From Sipunculus nudus (Eukaryota > Annelida > Sipuncula > Golfingiida > Sipunculidae): a stretch of DNA of 64,000 nt. A model generated the notes under the pieces. It worked only from the letters and a program-made list of their open reading frames with translations. It was not told where the DNA came from and did not search any database. The position numbers were made by a program, and so were the translations under genes. Where the stretch lies: positions 75,749,124 through 75,813,123 of the forward strand of contig CM049308.1 of the NCBI GenBank assembly GCA_026874595.1, in the 5' to 3' direction. Positions 26,801-41,800 of this stretch are shown here, in pieces. Positions within the stretch are counted from its first letter, which is position 1. Each line of letters starts with the position of its first letter.

Positions 26801-29800
26801 CAGATGCACCACTTCTCCTTAATACATTTGCCACAGAATCAGTAATGTTCAGCATGGAGGGCTTTGAACATACTGTGTAATATACTGGTACTAAGGCATG
26901 GTCAGTTCTTGGGTCATATCTTGGTATCACTGCTTCAGGCTGTGTAATATGCAGATGAACAAAGGCAGGTGTATCTAATGGAGGATACTGTGTCAAGTTA
27001 TATTTGAATCTGGCAACATGGGAAATTCTTTTAAAGTTATGCATCTGTGCATAATTTTATCTTAACACCGAAATTTGATTGAATTGATTTGACTTCTTCT
27101 TTATACGCCCGTCTTATGACAGGAGTATTATGGTATACCCACTGTCCGTCCATCCGTAAACTTTTAGTGTCGCAGTGATAACTTACAAGAGCTTTGATGG
27201 ATTTTTGCGAAACTCATCATAAGTACTTTCCAACAGATTTTCTTGCCCAAGTTTGATTATGGGTGACGTTCACGCATATCAAATAAGGTCATGGGTCACT
27301 CAGCTACTTTGTGGTGTTGCTGCCATACATATTGAAGAATATGAAGGATTATAATAAAACTCATCAGAAATGTTAATCAGTAAAATATCTTGCCTATGTT
27401 CAAATTCCAGCCAAATCCATGCATATTTAATGAGGTCAGAGGTCACCACACTTTAGAGGCAGCTTGGTGACATACCAAAATTGCTATGGATTTTCATGAA
27501 ACTCATTTTACGTATTAACCAATAGACTTTCTAACCTGATTTACATTCTCATCACAATTCACACATATTTAATGAGGTCAGAGGTCACCTCACTTTGGAG
27601 GTACCTTGGTGACTTACAAAAATCCTATGGATTTACATGAAAATCATTATACATATATATCAATAGTTTCTCACCAGAATTACATTCTCTTCAAAATTCA
27701 TGCATATTTAATGAGGTCAGAGGTCACCAGATACAAAACTGGCGAATTATGTACATTTGCAATGTTCTTGTTTATATATTGCTCTGTGACTTTTTTCTAT
27801 TTATCACTGTGAATGACTTGAATTTATTACCAAGTTATGTTGGTTCATAAGAATATACTGTTTTAAAAAATATAGATCCACTGGAGATGGAGGAGCATAA
27901 GATGATGCTGAATAACCTGAAGAATATCCTAGCCCTGCAGGTAAGCTGGAGATAAATTTATCTACACACTGCAGGAGTCAAAACTGCATTTATCTGAAAA
28001 TGAAAACTTATAACATAAATAATGACCGTATATCTGAAATTTTCACAACTGTCAAGCTGTTGGTATAAAATTAATATTTACTGATTGGAAATAACAAATA
28101 ATAGTATTTACTCCCCGCCCTGACTAATTAGTGCATTGGCAGATGGGTAAGTTGCATGTGGGGTTAACACTTCATCTGCCCTTTTGACAGGAGCAAACCC
28201 CCTTCTATTCATCAAACTTGCTGTGTATGATCTAATCCACTCCTGTGAGTGATTACTGGTGATATTACTAACTTATTGAAATATATAAAAAAGTTAATAA
28301 AAAATACGACTACTTCATAATTTAAAATATTACTTCTTGTATGGACACATGGCTCATTTCTTTGAAAAGTAGGTTGAGAGCATGTTACCTCTCAAATATG
28401 AGCAATTTTGCATTATGGAAAAATTCCCCTTTGTGCCACTGACGTAATTAGGAGGATTCACTCTATACTTACTGTTTTATTCATCAGAAAATTTATTAAA
28501 TGTGTCTGAAATATGTCAAAAATTATCATTTGGCTGCTGGTTGAAGGTTGGCTATCAAAGAAACTACATAATTTGAATGTTGTATTCAGACATTCTAAGT
28601 ATTACCTCCAAGAGCATGTCATTGCCCATGGATTTTTCAGAATGTCACTTTATATATATTACTTCTTACAGGTTGACTTTGGAGAATTCATTACTTATAA
28701 CAACTACATGAAAGAGACACACAGGAGACAAGCAGTGACCCGCTTCATTGAGAAGTACCTGTCAGGAGACATACCCACCCCAGATCAAGCTGTGAGTATT
28801 CAGCAGTGTTAAGATTAATAAATTAAATAACAGGAATACTTTACTCAAGATGAAACTGAGACCAGATTATTATGGTTTGAGATCAGCAGGATCATAAATT
28901 CACAGAATCTGACATCAGCTCTGATGTGAAGATGAGCTTGATTAGACCTTGATATCTAAACACGCATCCATTCAAGTCAATATATATGTATTTTATATTC
29001 ATTATGAATACATGTCTAGTTTGTAATATACACAGTTTTAATTGTTTGAAGATGAAATCTGTTTTGCGTTTTGTTCTTAGTGAAAAGCTCGCTCTTCATG
29101 AAGTGTGAGCAAAAACATTTTAATTGTTATAAAAAGGATATGTTTGGTTGGTTTGCTCATGTAAGAGCTAGCTGAAAGGTAGTGCCATCTGTGATGCTCA
29201 TTGGAACTGATCTGTTTCTTAGAAATATGATGCACAACCTGATGGATTTTCCAGGGAAGATTGATATCGCTTATTTAAATAATTCCTGCTATTCATCTAT
29301 TGGAAATTTCCAGTTTATACATTGTTGGTGACTGTTGGACATGGTTAGCTTTCATCCTACCAACCTCAGTTCAACACTTAACTAAAAATATGCATCCTCA
29401 AGCATGCCTTGTGGGTGGTCCTTAATTAATGTGTGATGCTCCCCAAAACATGTTTGCATTTCATATTCAGCCCATACTCCCAGGTTTATTTGTACAGAAG
29501 TTTTCTCAGCCCATGTTTGCATTAACATGTTCAGCCCATATTCCCAGGTTCATTCATGCATAAATGACTGTACATTTGTGCATATTCCTAGAAGTCCTGC
29601 CTGGACCCAGATCATGAGGTGGATCCACTCCAAAATCAAATAGTTTTTTTCCTTTTCCCCCTTCCGAAAGTGACCTGTAAATGTCATGATATTCCATCCA
29701 GGATTGTGTGAGATATGTTGTGAACACACACACACACACAAACGCACACATGAATGGGAATGAACGCCTACCCTCCTGGCGGTGGCAGTTAATAAGTAAC

Positions 29801-32800
29801 TGTATAATAATTTGTAATCTTGTCATTTGTAACATTAACAGATGGTGAACCCGGAGAGAAAACAGAAAGACCCTGAGCCTGCAGGTACTGCCTGGGTATC
29901 AAGGTATGTTTCAGCTGACAATCTGTAACGCTGATTAGGTCACACACAAAAAGATGCATGGTTCTGCTGACCCTGGGACCAAAATAGATAGAGTAGGTTT
30001 TGCAAATTTGTTAATTTCCTAATCTGTAAATTTGCTTATCAAGTCAAAATACGTGAAATTTGCAGAAAGGATACAAGAATGTGTGATATATTTTGAAATG
30101 GTGTATATTCAAACAATGTACAGTAATGTAATCACATGTAATGAGATCTTTAGAGAGACCATAGGCAAAGCAACTAGTGACTACATTAATACTGATTCAC
30201 AAAGCCTTTACTTTTGCTTCTTTGAGAATGTTATACATGAAAGAGAACTGCTGCTGTTTGTTTGTATACGTGAACACTCTACTGGTATGTTAACTTTCAG
30301 GTTTGGTAGATTGATGGGGTTCTCACGAGATGAGGTGCTGGGACAGCTGGCTGTGAAGACTGTAGAAGTTGGTGAAGTGGACAAAGCAGTCCAGCTCTGC
30401 AAGTAAGTGAACCATGTATTATGTCTTTCCTTACTATAAATAAAAGTATAATTTAACATAAATTATAACTATTTCAAGTTTTGGGCTAGCTTTCAGGCAT
30501 TGCTGTTTTCAAAAGGTTTTTATTCTGCTTCAGAAAATTTTATATATTGTCAGTACATCTGCTTAATATGAACATGTTGGTATGCACATGGAAAGCTTGC
30601 TATGGTAAAAGACATTCATACGTTTAGGTAGTACACTATTGTTACAGGAAATGAAGAAGCTACCTGGTAAATGCATGGAGATGATTGGTTATAAATTGTT
30701 CTTTTATGTACTCACTGGTGAATATTTTCCCTCCTTTTACAATGGACATATTCAGGTACAGTTTTATTCTCATATTCATATACTTTACACAGTTTTACAG
30801 TATTAGGATGTGATAGATGAAACGTGGATGATGATATGATACCAGCTTAAAAATGATACTAATACTAGTAATAGCAATATCTGTTGGATGGTAGTTCAGT
30901 TAATTACACAGTCTATTTGATAGGATCATCAAACATTTTAAAGAGTAATAACTTAATAACTTTGTTATATACAGACAGCTGTATGAGCTGACACCACTAC
31001 AGTCAACAGGCCAAGTCCTCTACCAGGTGGCGCTCCACATCAGCAGTCTGGTGGCTCAAGGCAAAGCTCCCACTGACAGAACAGACCTGCCGAGCCTGGT
31101 GCACGAGCTGGCCAGTCAGGCAGCGACCCTGTGTCACCCAGGTCTGTGACAGTTATATATTTATGCACTCTGGTTGGCTTTATATTCACAAGGGTTTCAA
31201 GTTTGCAATATTTCGCGAAAGGGAAATAGTGCAACATGAAGCCTTCATGAATAAGACTACCTACCCATCAACACAGGCGAATAGTCATTTGTACTGGACC
31301 CTCATCGGCTTCCCATGTATGATATGTTAACCTTGCATAAAGCATATAAGGTGAAAGGCAAAAGGTGGATCGATTATATTTTAACATATCTTTTATGCAT
31401 TTACCCTATGTTAATGAAAGATTGATATTATTATGTAATAGATGTTCCATAACATCTGACAATAATAAATGCCCTGTCCTTGTTCCACTCATGATGAAAG
31501 AGCTCGTATTTATATACTCTGTATTGGTTTCGGGATGGTTAGATCGCAAAAATTGAACCCTCGCAATATACTGAACAGTAGAAAATCATGAAATTTCAAC
31601 CACACTTATTTGAAACTAACCACAGTATACTGTAGCTCCTCATATAATTTTTCTGAAACTATTTAGATTATCAAATGCAGTAAAGTTAGAGAAAATGCTC
31701 ATACTGGCAATCGTTTAAAACTTTTATCTGTTTTATTTTCAAACTTTATGCAAAATCTGATTAAATTTAGGATGGCAGCACTGAGATTCCTAAATATTTC
31801 TAACACTTGCTGGTGATAAATTATCTAACTATACAGCTTCTGTTGCAATTTGATTGTTTGTTTCCAAATTAAGATAAAGGAAAATATTTCCTCTGTATAT
31901 ATTAAATCAAAGAACCTGGTATTCTCACTCATGAATTAAACTGTGGGTTTAAATAAATCATCAGATAAATAGGGGTTTCAGTATTAAAAAAAATATTCAT
32001 GTCTGGAAATGATGTTTACAAACTCTTGTGAAATGTTAAAATGAAAATTTAATTTGGATCACAGGTTGGCAGTGCTTAGAGATAGAATATTTTCTATCAT
32101 CTGCTTAAACATGGTTCATTTCTTATTCTTGATTTTCTTTTTTTGACAGACCTGCTACAGAACTGTGTAGAGCTTGGTAAATGCACTGGCCTGCTCCAGG
32201 CTGTCACCAGAGAATGTGAGAGCGGTGACTATGGTGTTTCTGTTCAGGTCAGTTGAACTTACTGTTGATATGATGTTAAATCAAAAGTATATATAGATAC
32301 CAAGGAGCACAACTTTACTTGTTTGGTTTTCCAGCCATTTCTTCGTTTCCTATTAGATACAGTGAAACCTGTGTAATAAGACCACTGGTGGTCGTATAAG
32401 GAAGGTCAGTTATAGCGAATGTGAATGTTTTCAGTTCACTAAACAGTGGTCTTAATAGACAGGTGTCCCTGTCAGACAGGTGGTCTTTAAGACAGGTTCC
32501 AGTGCCCTTAAAGGTACTTTGAAATTATATGACAAGAGAAATTTATATCAAAAATGATAAACATACATGATGTCACAGTGATTTGGTTTCTTTTCAGCAT
32601 GATACTGTCAGCCCACACCAGCAGCGGACATTTTAATGAAAACCTGTTGATGTACCTATTTCCCCAATAAATGACATTGGCAATTCTGTCAAAGCTATTT
32701 TATATTGAAAAAAAAAGCTCTTTGCTTTCATAAATAGGGAAAGTCCTCCTACAAGGTACCTGAGATTTTTCTGGTTTATAACATACTGAGGGCAAGAACA

Positions 32801-35800
32801 GTCCTAAAGCAGACTTCTTTCTCCCACCGTGATTGATTTTTATACAATTTTCTGTGATTTACTAACCTATTATAAGCTATAATTTTACTGTTATTGACAC
32901 TTGGCTACAAACAAGCAATGCATGTAAGGTATTTGTGCTGACCATTATTCAATTACATTCCTCATGGTATGACTTTTCTCCGCCAGAGGGCCATTCACAG
33001 CCAGGATGTTGATACTTGGCGCAGTGAACATGAGCAGTGGTTGACGGAGAGAGTGTATCGTGAGGATGGCCTGGTGATGGAGTCAGATGCTGTGCTGCCA
33101 TTGGCTAATAAATATACCCTGGCAAAGACACAGTCTACAGGTAACTGTTTGTAGAAATAAAACCTGAAATAAAAGCCCTCATCCCCCAAGGAATATCATA
33201 TAAGCTAGCCTAGTCCAGAACTGGATGCTGAAGGCCCATGGGGTCTGTCAGATTCCAGTTCTGGACTGGTGCTGTTCTGGCTGTCTGTTACTAATAAAAC
33301 TATCATGAAAGAGGCTTCCCTGACTTGCAGGCAGCAGTGTATGTCTGGTTATGCTTTCATAGTGTGATGTTCAGCTGATTCATTTGCATTATTTTAAAGC
33401 CTAAGTAAATCATTTTTAGGCCTAAAACCCATTGCAATATTTCTATTATAAAAAAAAAAATTAAAACAAAATGGTTTTAATGTTTTTTGTATCAAAATCA
33501 TCATGATACTTTTATTTTCCAACAATTAAAAGGATTTTCCATGATTTAATTTTTGCAAAAATTTGCTTTTACTTAAATGAAAATAAGATATACAGTATTT
33601 GACTGTAGGATCCCTTATATATATGTACTTGTGTGTGATAACTGATAAATAAACAGCATGAAAATTGAAAGAAAATTTCACATAACTGATCACAAGTATG
33701 ACCACGGCATGTGTGTAAGCTTTTTATTTTCAGGTGTTATCATTTTAATTGAAATGCAGTTAATTTATATATAATTATCACAGACTTATGCTTTATTGTT
33801 TCAGCAGCCAGGTATAACCAGTTGAGCCTTGAGAAGGATCAGAAGCCAAACATAAAACAAGCCACATTATCAATGTGTCACCATCTCCATCAAGACAACC
33901 ACCTCCTCCTGACAATACAGTACGCTATAGACTTCGTGAATTCAGAGATATCCCAGAGGGCTCTGCAGGGGGTCCTGTCAGAAGAGAAACAAGTGAGGGA
34001 ACAAAAATACTATCAGGGCTCCCCCTGAATACTGTATTTCCTATACAGCCAATCTGCCGCTCTTTCATTAACATGTTGAAATATGAGCTCTGGTGTTTGA
34101 AATACATGCACGCCATCTGCTGGTTTAGTTTACCCATGCGACCGTTAATTATTTTTACATTCCGAATGTTCTGTCAAATAAAGCAACTTATATGCCTGTG
34201 AATTATGAACCATATTTCACTAAAATATTACCAAGTGATCTCTGAATTCCGAATGATAAGTGGGATTGGAAAAGAAAACTAAACAATTTGTGACTGTCAT
34301 TTGACTTGACAGACACTTATAAAGCCCATTTCAGATGTGATACAAAAGTTTGCCATGGCAAACAGATTAATATTGTTTTGAATGCAAAGCAGAAACCTGT
34401 GAAGTTTTATTTCTCCCAGTACTGTCAATGCTAAAAGAGGAATTCTGACACTGTTTTTTTGCATATTCACATGAGCCCGACCCAGTGCTTCAGCTGTCTG
34501 TTTATTCAGGTGTGCCAGCTGGGGCTATATGACGTCAGGCCACCTGGATACCAACAATTCGAAACCACAGTCTTGGTTGATCACCTACAAAAATGTGATA
34601 CAAAATGTTGCTGGACAACCTAAGTGTCTTAAAATCTCACATCCTCTTTATTTGTTTGTGCCTTATCCTTCTCTATGGTTTTAATTATGCAGACAGCAAA
34701 ACAAACAAGTTTCTTATGTTTTTATAAAGCACAAAGTGCATCTCAAATTCATATTAATCGGCTATCTGCAATATTCCTGTACAGTTGATCCAGAAAAAGT
34801 CATCTGACAAGTAACGCAATATTTTGTTTCATTCAGGGCCTACAGATGTCTGGTTTTTCATGGGTCAGTCAGTGTACAGCTACTTTCATGCTTACATCAG
34901 TGGGCTTTAAAGTAAGGGGTCAGCTGAAAACAATCCAATGGTGTTACTCTTGTTCTAAGGCAAGATAGCACATCGATCACCAGCTGAGTAAACAAAGAGG
35001 GCATCGTGGACAAGCTAGGATTCCCTATACAGTAGAACGCCTCCTAACGGCCACGCCTCAATAACGGTCAATACGTCTATAACGGTCAGATTTTCCGGTC
35101 CCGAATTTTCGACCATTATATTTCATAATCATTTTGTTGTCTATTACGGTCACTCCTCTATTCCGTATTACGGCCAGGTCTCTCGGTCCCGCAGGCCGGG
35201 AAACGACTCAATTACGGTCAGGGGCAGTGACTCCGTGACATGGGCTCAACAAATCGAGCGGCCACTTCTGACCTCAATATCATTACACAAGTGTCCGCTC
35301 TCACATATTCTTGTCTGTCAATGAGTGCCTGGATAAAGGTAACCACTCGACCGTGACTGAGTTGTTTGAAACGTAGCCAGCGTTGTACTACCCCATTCAG
35401 CCTCATTAGTATGCACAATTGTATGTTCCAACCTGCGTGTATGTCTGGATATCAGTTGTGCCAGCCTGATCTCAATCATAGTGTTTGTCATTTAATTAAC
35501 GAATGACAACCAGCGGGTCCCAAAGATTATGTCATCAGAAAAAAACGTTAGGCAAACTGTGCATCTTTAAACTTTCTTTAATATCCTTGTGAACACGTAC
35601 ATCAAACAAAAACAGTGCAGCAAACATCGCAAATTTACTCATACATGAATAATTATGAATGCAAAATAAATATTGTTACATGTATAAAATGTTACGCATA
35701 CTCTGTCCCAATCACCAAGAATAGACATGAACGTGCTCTCAAAGAAAAGGAAGATCTGATTAGGAAGATTGACGGGAAAAGCAGCCGACAGCTAGCAGAA

Positions 35801-38800
35801 ATTTTTTTTTTTTATTGATAACAGTAGTTATACTAATACTGCGTATAAACGTTTATTTTGTTGAACGTGAAAAAGATTTGAACTTGGTTTCGTGTTACAT
35901 TTTAACCCCCCTATCCTGGTCAAGTCCTGTATAACAGCCACTCCTGTATTAAGGCCACTTTCTTCCAGTCCCGATGGTGACCGTAATACAGGAGTTCTAC
36001 TGTATTTTCAGGCTTTCAGACCATAATCTCCTTTATTTTCCTTTTTTATTTCAACGCACAATCATGTTTACTTTATATTTGTTTTTACTGAATAATTACT
36101 GTTATGTAAACTTATTATTATTTAAGACATGCACTTCTGTCCATGTAAGGGATGCAGGCATACAAGAACAGCCATCTAAACCAATTAAACAGACTTTACA
36201 TATTTGGTATTGCTTTAAGTTTATTGCAATGTATATTGTATCTCAATAGGCTCACTTATACCTATCCCTATTATTTAAAATATATTTGTATATTGCGCCA
36301 CATTTAAAAGGCTGAAAGCTTCATTTTTGTATGGTTTGCAAAAGTAGGCGCGTTAGTTAATGTATACAGTATAGAATCACTTTCATTTATATTTGGTATA
36401 ATTGAAAGATGTACATGTCTTCTTCATATTTCAGGAAACATCTGAGCAGAAATTTGTTGAATCACTTTCTCCAATGTTAAAGAAAGTGACCATCCAGGAC
36501 CAGATATTTGATTTACTAGTTAAGGTAGGTCTCACTCTGGACATTTACACTGTTACACCAACTAAAACAGTTAATGTAACATTGTGTTATGGATATTTCT
36601 ATTTTGTACTAGATATCAAAAGGCCTGCTGTCTAGTGTGATGATTTACAACTCTGTTATACTTATAATGTACAAGTCTAAAAAAAAATACCCAAAGAATG
36701 TGTGTAAAAATGTTTATTTTTTCCTCATATACAGTCGGACCCCGTTAATCCGGCACCATCGGGGATTAGGAATTATGCCGGATTACGCAGTTTGCCGGAT
36801 TATGTATCAGGGACACCCACAGCTAAAAACACAAACCCAGGGAAGAGCAATATTTGCCGTATCTTGGATTATAATTAAAAATGAATTATATTATGCATAA
36901 AGTAAAAATTGAGTGATAATAAAAGTCAATAAAACACTTCAAACAATGTGCAAAGAAACTTTACTCAAAAGTTCCAGCAGAATGTATCGATACAAAAAAT
37001 AATGCAGGAAGGAATTACAGAATCATCACCTATATAAATTGTCCATATACATTTTTACACAGTGTGACTAGTTTTCACCAGGGTTAATGACTGAGTTACT
37101 TTGTACTGAAGTATCTGTCCAATGTGCACTGCTTGTTGTCACAGAGAGCGGCTGAATTGAGTCTAGACAGCATGTCTCGCAGTAGCAGCAAATCCCTCTC
37201 GCCGAAATCCTGGGGCTTCGTCTCCGCGTATCTGACCATATCCCGCAGTCCCTGTCTGGCGATCTTAGCAGTTGGCGGCTGCTGTTCGTCCGGACTCGCG
37301 TCACACTCGTCCTCGCTATCATCATCGTCTTTCCTCCCGACCAACACAATATCCAAAATGTCCACGTCACTAAGCATATCTCCTGTAGGAACACCGGAAT
37401 CAACCACGAGATATTCATCCGCAGTCAGCGTGTTTTCGATTGGTAGCTGAGCGACAAATCGGGCAAGCTCGGCAGTATCCGGCAGTGACGCAGAAGGGGG
37501 CGGGGCTGTCTCATCGCTGTTTGGGAGAATGCCTGTATGCTTGAAACAGTTGGCGATAGTCTGCTCGCTGACCTCGTTCCAAGCCTGTCTTATGAAGTAG
37601 ATTGCATCTTTCACAGACGTTTTCTCTATTGCCCCATGGTCCTCAACTTGTGCAATCCAGTCCTTTGCCTGTATCTTTCTGTAGTGACATATGAAGGCTT
37701 GAATAACCCCCACGTCCAGTGGCTGTATCTTTGACGTGGTATTAGGCGGCAGATAAACCAGTCGAACATATTCCCAGTGCTGGTCTTTGTGAGAAGTGTG
37801 GTTGTTGACCAACAGCACGATTTTTCTTCCTTGAAGCTTCATCTTCCTGTTTATCTGGCTGACGTATTCTTCAAACATAGTGCTGACCATCCACGCTTTC
37901 TTGTTATTCTTGTACGTAACGATGGGCGCGGGGTCGAATCCTTTAAAGCAGCGAGGTTTAGCGGATTTTCCGATCACGATTGGTTTTAGTTTCTCAGATC
38001 CGTCCGCATTTGCAGCAAGACCAACTGTCAGCTGATCCTTGCACTTCTTAGTTCCCTTGACTGGTGCTGTAGCAAGTGTTCTGTCAGGGCCTAGGCGGAA
38101 GAATAATCCAGTTTCGTCAAAATTGAAAATGTTGCAAAGACTGTATCCCACAAGTGCTGCTTGAACGTCACTTCGACCCTTTGATTCGACTTGTTGGTCT
38201 ACGCTCCCTGATTCACCATGCATGACGTGCTGTTTGATGCCACCTCGTGCTTCATCCTATCTATCCATCCATTCGAGTATTGGAAGTCAGTGATCCCCAG
38301 TTGCTGTCCTAGCTCTTTTGCTTTTTCACGGAGAATGTCAGTGGAAACGATCGCTCTGTGGGCCACAATGTCTTTCAACCATAGTGTCAATGCCTCTTCC
38401 AGCTGTGGATGCTTGCCCATTTTCATCCTTTTCACTGTGTCTGTGCTTTCATCCATTTTCAGCCACTTGTCTTTGTTTGACAGTATGTCTGACACAGTCT
38501 GTAACCAATGTCAATCTTGTGTTCAGTAGCAACCCATCCCACGATGTCTCTCTGTGTCGCCTTTGGGTGTTTTTCTTTGTAGAGGCAGATGTCTCTCTTC
38601 AGAGAAACATTGATTTCACAGCACTTTCATTTCGGCATAGCTAGCGTATGTCAATGACGATAATAAATACTCTTTAATCACTGCAGTATTTATAGGCAAA
38701 AAAATCTTTAATTATTCACTCTTTTTAGTTTGTTTGTTCTGTGAAGTCACTTTAAACATAACCGCGGGTCTGTTTGCTCTGCACGCATGACCGCCAGTGA

Positions 38801-41800
38801 GCCGTATGATGTTCACCGGCCGGGAAGTCACAGCTAATTAATTATCAGTTTACACCAAAACCGCGGGTCTGTTTGCTCTGCCGGGCGTGCGACTTATGCA
38901 TGACCGGCAGTGAGCGGTTTGATGTTCACCAGCGGGGAAGTCACTGAGGCGTGCCGGATTACGTAGATGATGTTTATCATAAATAGGGATGTTGGTTCTC
39001 AGTAATTGTGCCGGAGCTGGATTACACAAAAAGCCGGATTACGACCTAAAAATATAATGTGGGAAATCCGTTCTCAAGAAATGTGCCGGTTTACGCCGAA
39101 TGCCGGATGTATTACCTAAATTGTACATATTCTGAAAACTGATATTGTGCTCTACATTATGGGAAATTTAGGTTTTTCCAAAACGTGGTAATTTTAGGTA
39201 GATTTCTAAATAGTTTTATCAATTTCATGTACATTTTATTTCAGCAAAAAGAAATTTATTCCAGCAAAATGGTTTATGTAAAAGAACACCTCTGGACATC
39301 TTTTGTATATTTGGGTGCTATATTTGAACAATATGATTTAATGGGATAAAAAAGTTTGAAATATATATTAATGAAGTTATTTTTTAATTTTCATCCATAA
39401 AAGGCTTCTATTATTAAATTTAGTCAATAAATAAAAAAAATCCTTTTAAGAGCATATGTATACAACTTCATATATTGTAAATGGTATGTTTTTAACTCTT
39501 TGTGGCATAGAAATTTGGATTTAAAAGTAAAGTATATCAATAAATAATGAAATAAGTAAAACTTAATTGAAATAAACCAGTTTCTAGTACTGGCAGTCAT
39601 TAGAAATAGCTGTTGGGTGAAACGTTTTTAGTGATTTTTTTCCCAGGTTTGATGGTTGAATATTAATAAAATATTGATAAAAATGAGATTTTTATTGGTG
39701 CTATGAAATTTACATCTACTCATAAATGACAATACAGCCAACAGAAAGTACCTTTATAGGCTCTTCTTTCCCATGAATAAGATTAAAAATAAACTAAACA
39801 TTGTTTCTTCAAGTTTATGTAGACAGTACATATTTATTTATTATATTTCTGTCAAACTCATCCATGATTGTATTGGTTCATTTGCATTTATGGATATACT
39901 GATTAACTGCCACTCGTAGCAAAATATGGAACAGCAAATACTGATGGAAATGAGAGTCCATGGCTTCTTGCTTATTACAGTTTAGTGATGTGACAATGTT
40001 TTACTGATCATGTTAATCTGTTTCAGGTGATCAGTCAGAAGCGGGTGGATTATCAGCTTGCTCTCGGACTGCTGACTACTGTCTCCCAGAACACTGCTGG
40101 GAAGTGGTTACGAGTTCTCACCACAAAGGCTGGAAATAATTACAAACGAGTCATGGTGTGTGCAATGTGCCAGTTTAGTGTTGAGAGAAAAGTAGAATTA
40201 GATCAATCAGAAGAAGCAGTTTCCTAAGAAAAATATCGTTAAAAAATTCATCACACATGATTCTGTGATATAAATTGCTCCATTCAGGCAAAAAAAATTG
40301 TCTCTGACAGTTGTGAGGAAAATTCATGCATCACCTTTATGATGTCAGTCATATCACAGTGATAACTGTTGCAGGACCCAATTTGCTTATTAGGACAAAT
40401 CAACTTGATGTCATTTTAAAGTAAATATTATTTAGGTTTCATAATTCACTCTCTGCTTGTCTCTGGTTACATTGCTTACCCACGTCCAGCCTACCTGTAA
40501 GTTGCTAAGTAGGAGCCTAAACGGACAACAATATCTCTAGACATCTCTTGTTAAATTTTGCAGATTTTGCCTTTGTCATTCAGTCATTCATAATTTATTA
40601 AGATTCAAATTTAATGTAAGTTATTCTAATTTTGATAAAAATAAGATAATAAAGATATGATTAGTCAATTTTTACAAGTAGATGAGGACTAGTTTAAGGC
40701 AGAAAATTCATCACTTCCTAATTTTTTTTTATCACAGAGTCTTGGCAAGGTAGGAAAAGCATTGGCAGAGCTTTATGAGGACACAGAAACACTAAAACTG
40801 GCTGAAGTTGTACAACAGGATGCAGACTGGGGACACAGACTGGCTAAATTAAAGGTTTTTATGATAATTATTATGTATGTTCACATGATTTGGTGTATGT
40901 ATACTTTGGTCTTTAGTTGTTATTTCTGTGTTAAGTCACATGGTTTCCAGAACTGTTGAAATATTAATCATAAATTTCAGTCAACCCAAAAGTTGTGAAA
41001 TTTTAACAGAAATATGATAAAATAATTAAATTTGATTTTCTCAAGTGTCAAAGTGATATTATAGTAGTTGTAATAAGCATGATGAAACAAAACATACACA
41101 ACATATCATCTATCAGGCCTTTTCTTTGGAAGGTTTCCTAGGTTACACATGTTTCATGCACCACTCTGGCTTGTTGATAGGTGCAAGTGTCTACAGATTT
41201 AAGCTGTAAGAATTCAGTATACATGTATATAATAAATCTATGTTAGAACATTTTTGAAAGGTCATCAAACTTATAACATTTGTTTATAAACCATTTGAAC
41301 TTTTATCACCTGTTCTAGATTTTGTTGATTTTTAATTAAACTTGTTTTTATTTTCTGTTAACACACTTTATTGACCTTTGTTACTTGCAGATCAGTTTTA
41401 TGCATGCGTTCCGTGCTCCAAGTTTGAAGAAGAAGGACCTGGTCCCAGAGCTGGTGAGCTGTCCTGGGATGACGGCAGAGGTCCTGATGGACTACTGCAG
41501 GTCTGTATTGTCAGCCAGAGGCTGCTGGCTGTCATTCTAGCTTACTTTTCAATAGTGATGGGCTGATGATCGATGATCAGTCGGTTTATGCAAACTGATT
41601 TGATCATGGATCTTGCAGTTGAGTAATCAATTACAAAATTTTACGCTTTGTGATGAGGAAATGTATACTCTCATTAAAGTCTCTGGAAAACTCACAAAGT
41701 CTCTAGAAAAAACTGTGTTTACTAATAATTTAATAATTAGGACCCTTCCAAAATACACACACACATAGGATATAGAATTATCAATATATTAGCAATTATG

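Noticed and set aside
35218-35418. Minus-strand 66-codon frame inside the Tigger-like element
   Set aside because: No resemblance to a transposase; kept only as part of the element.
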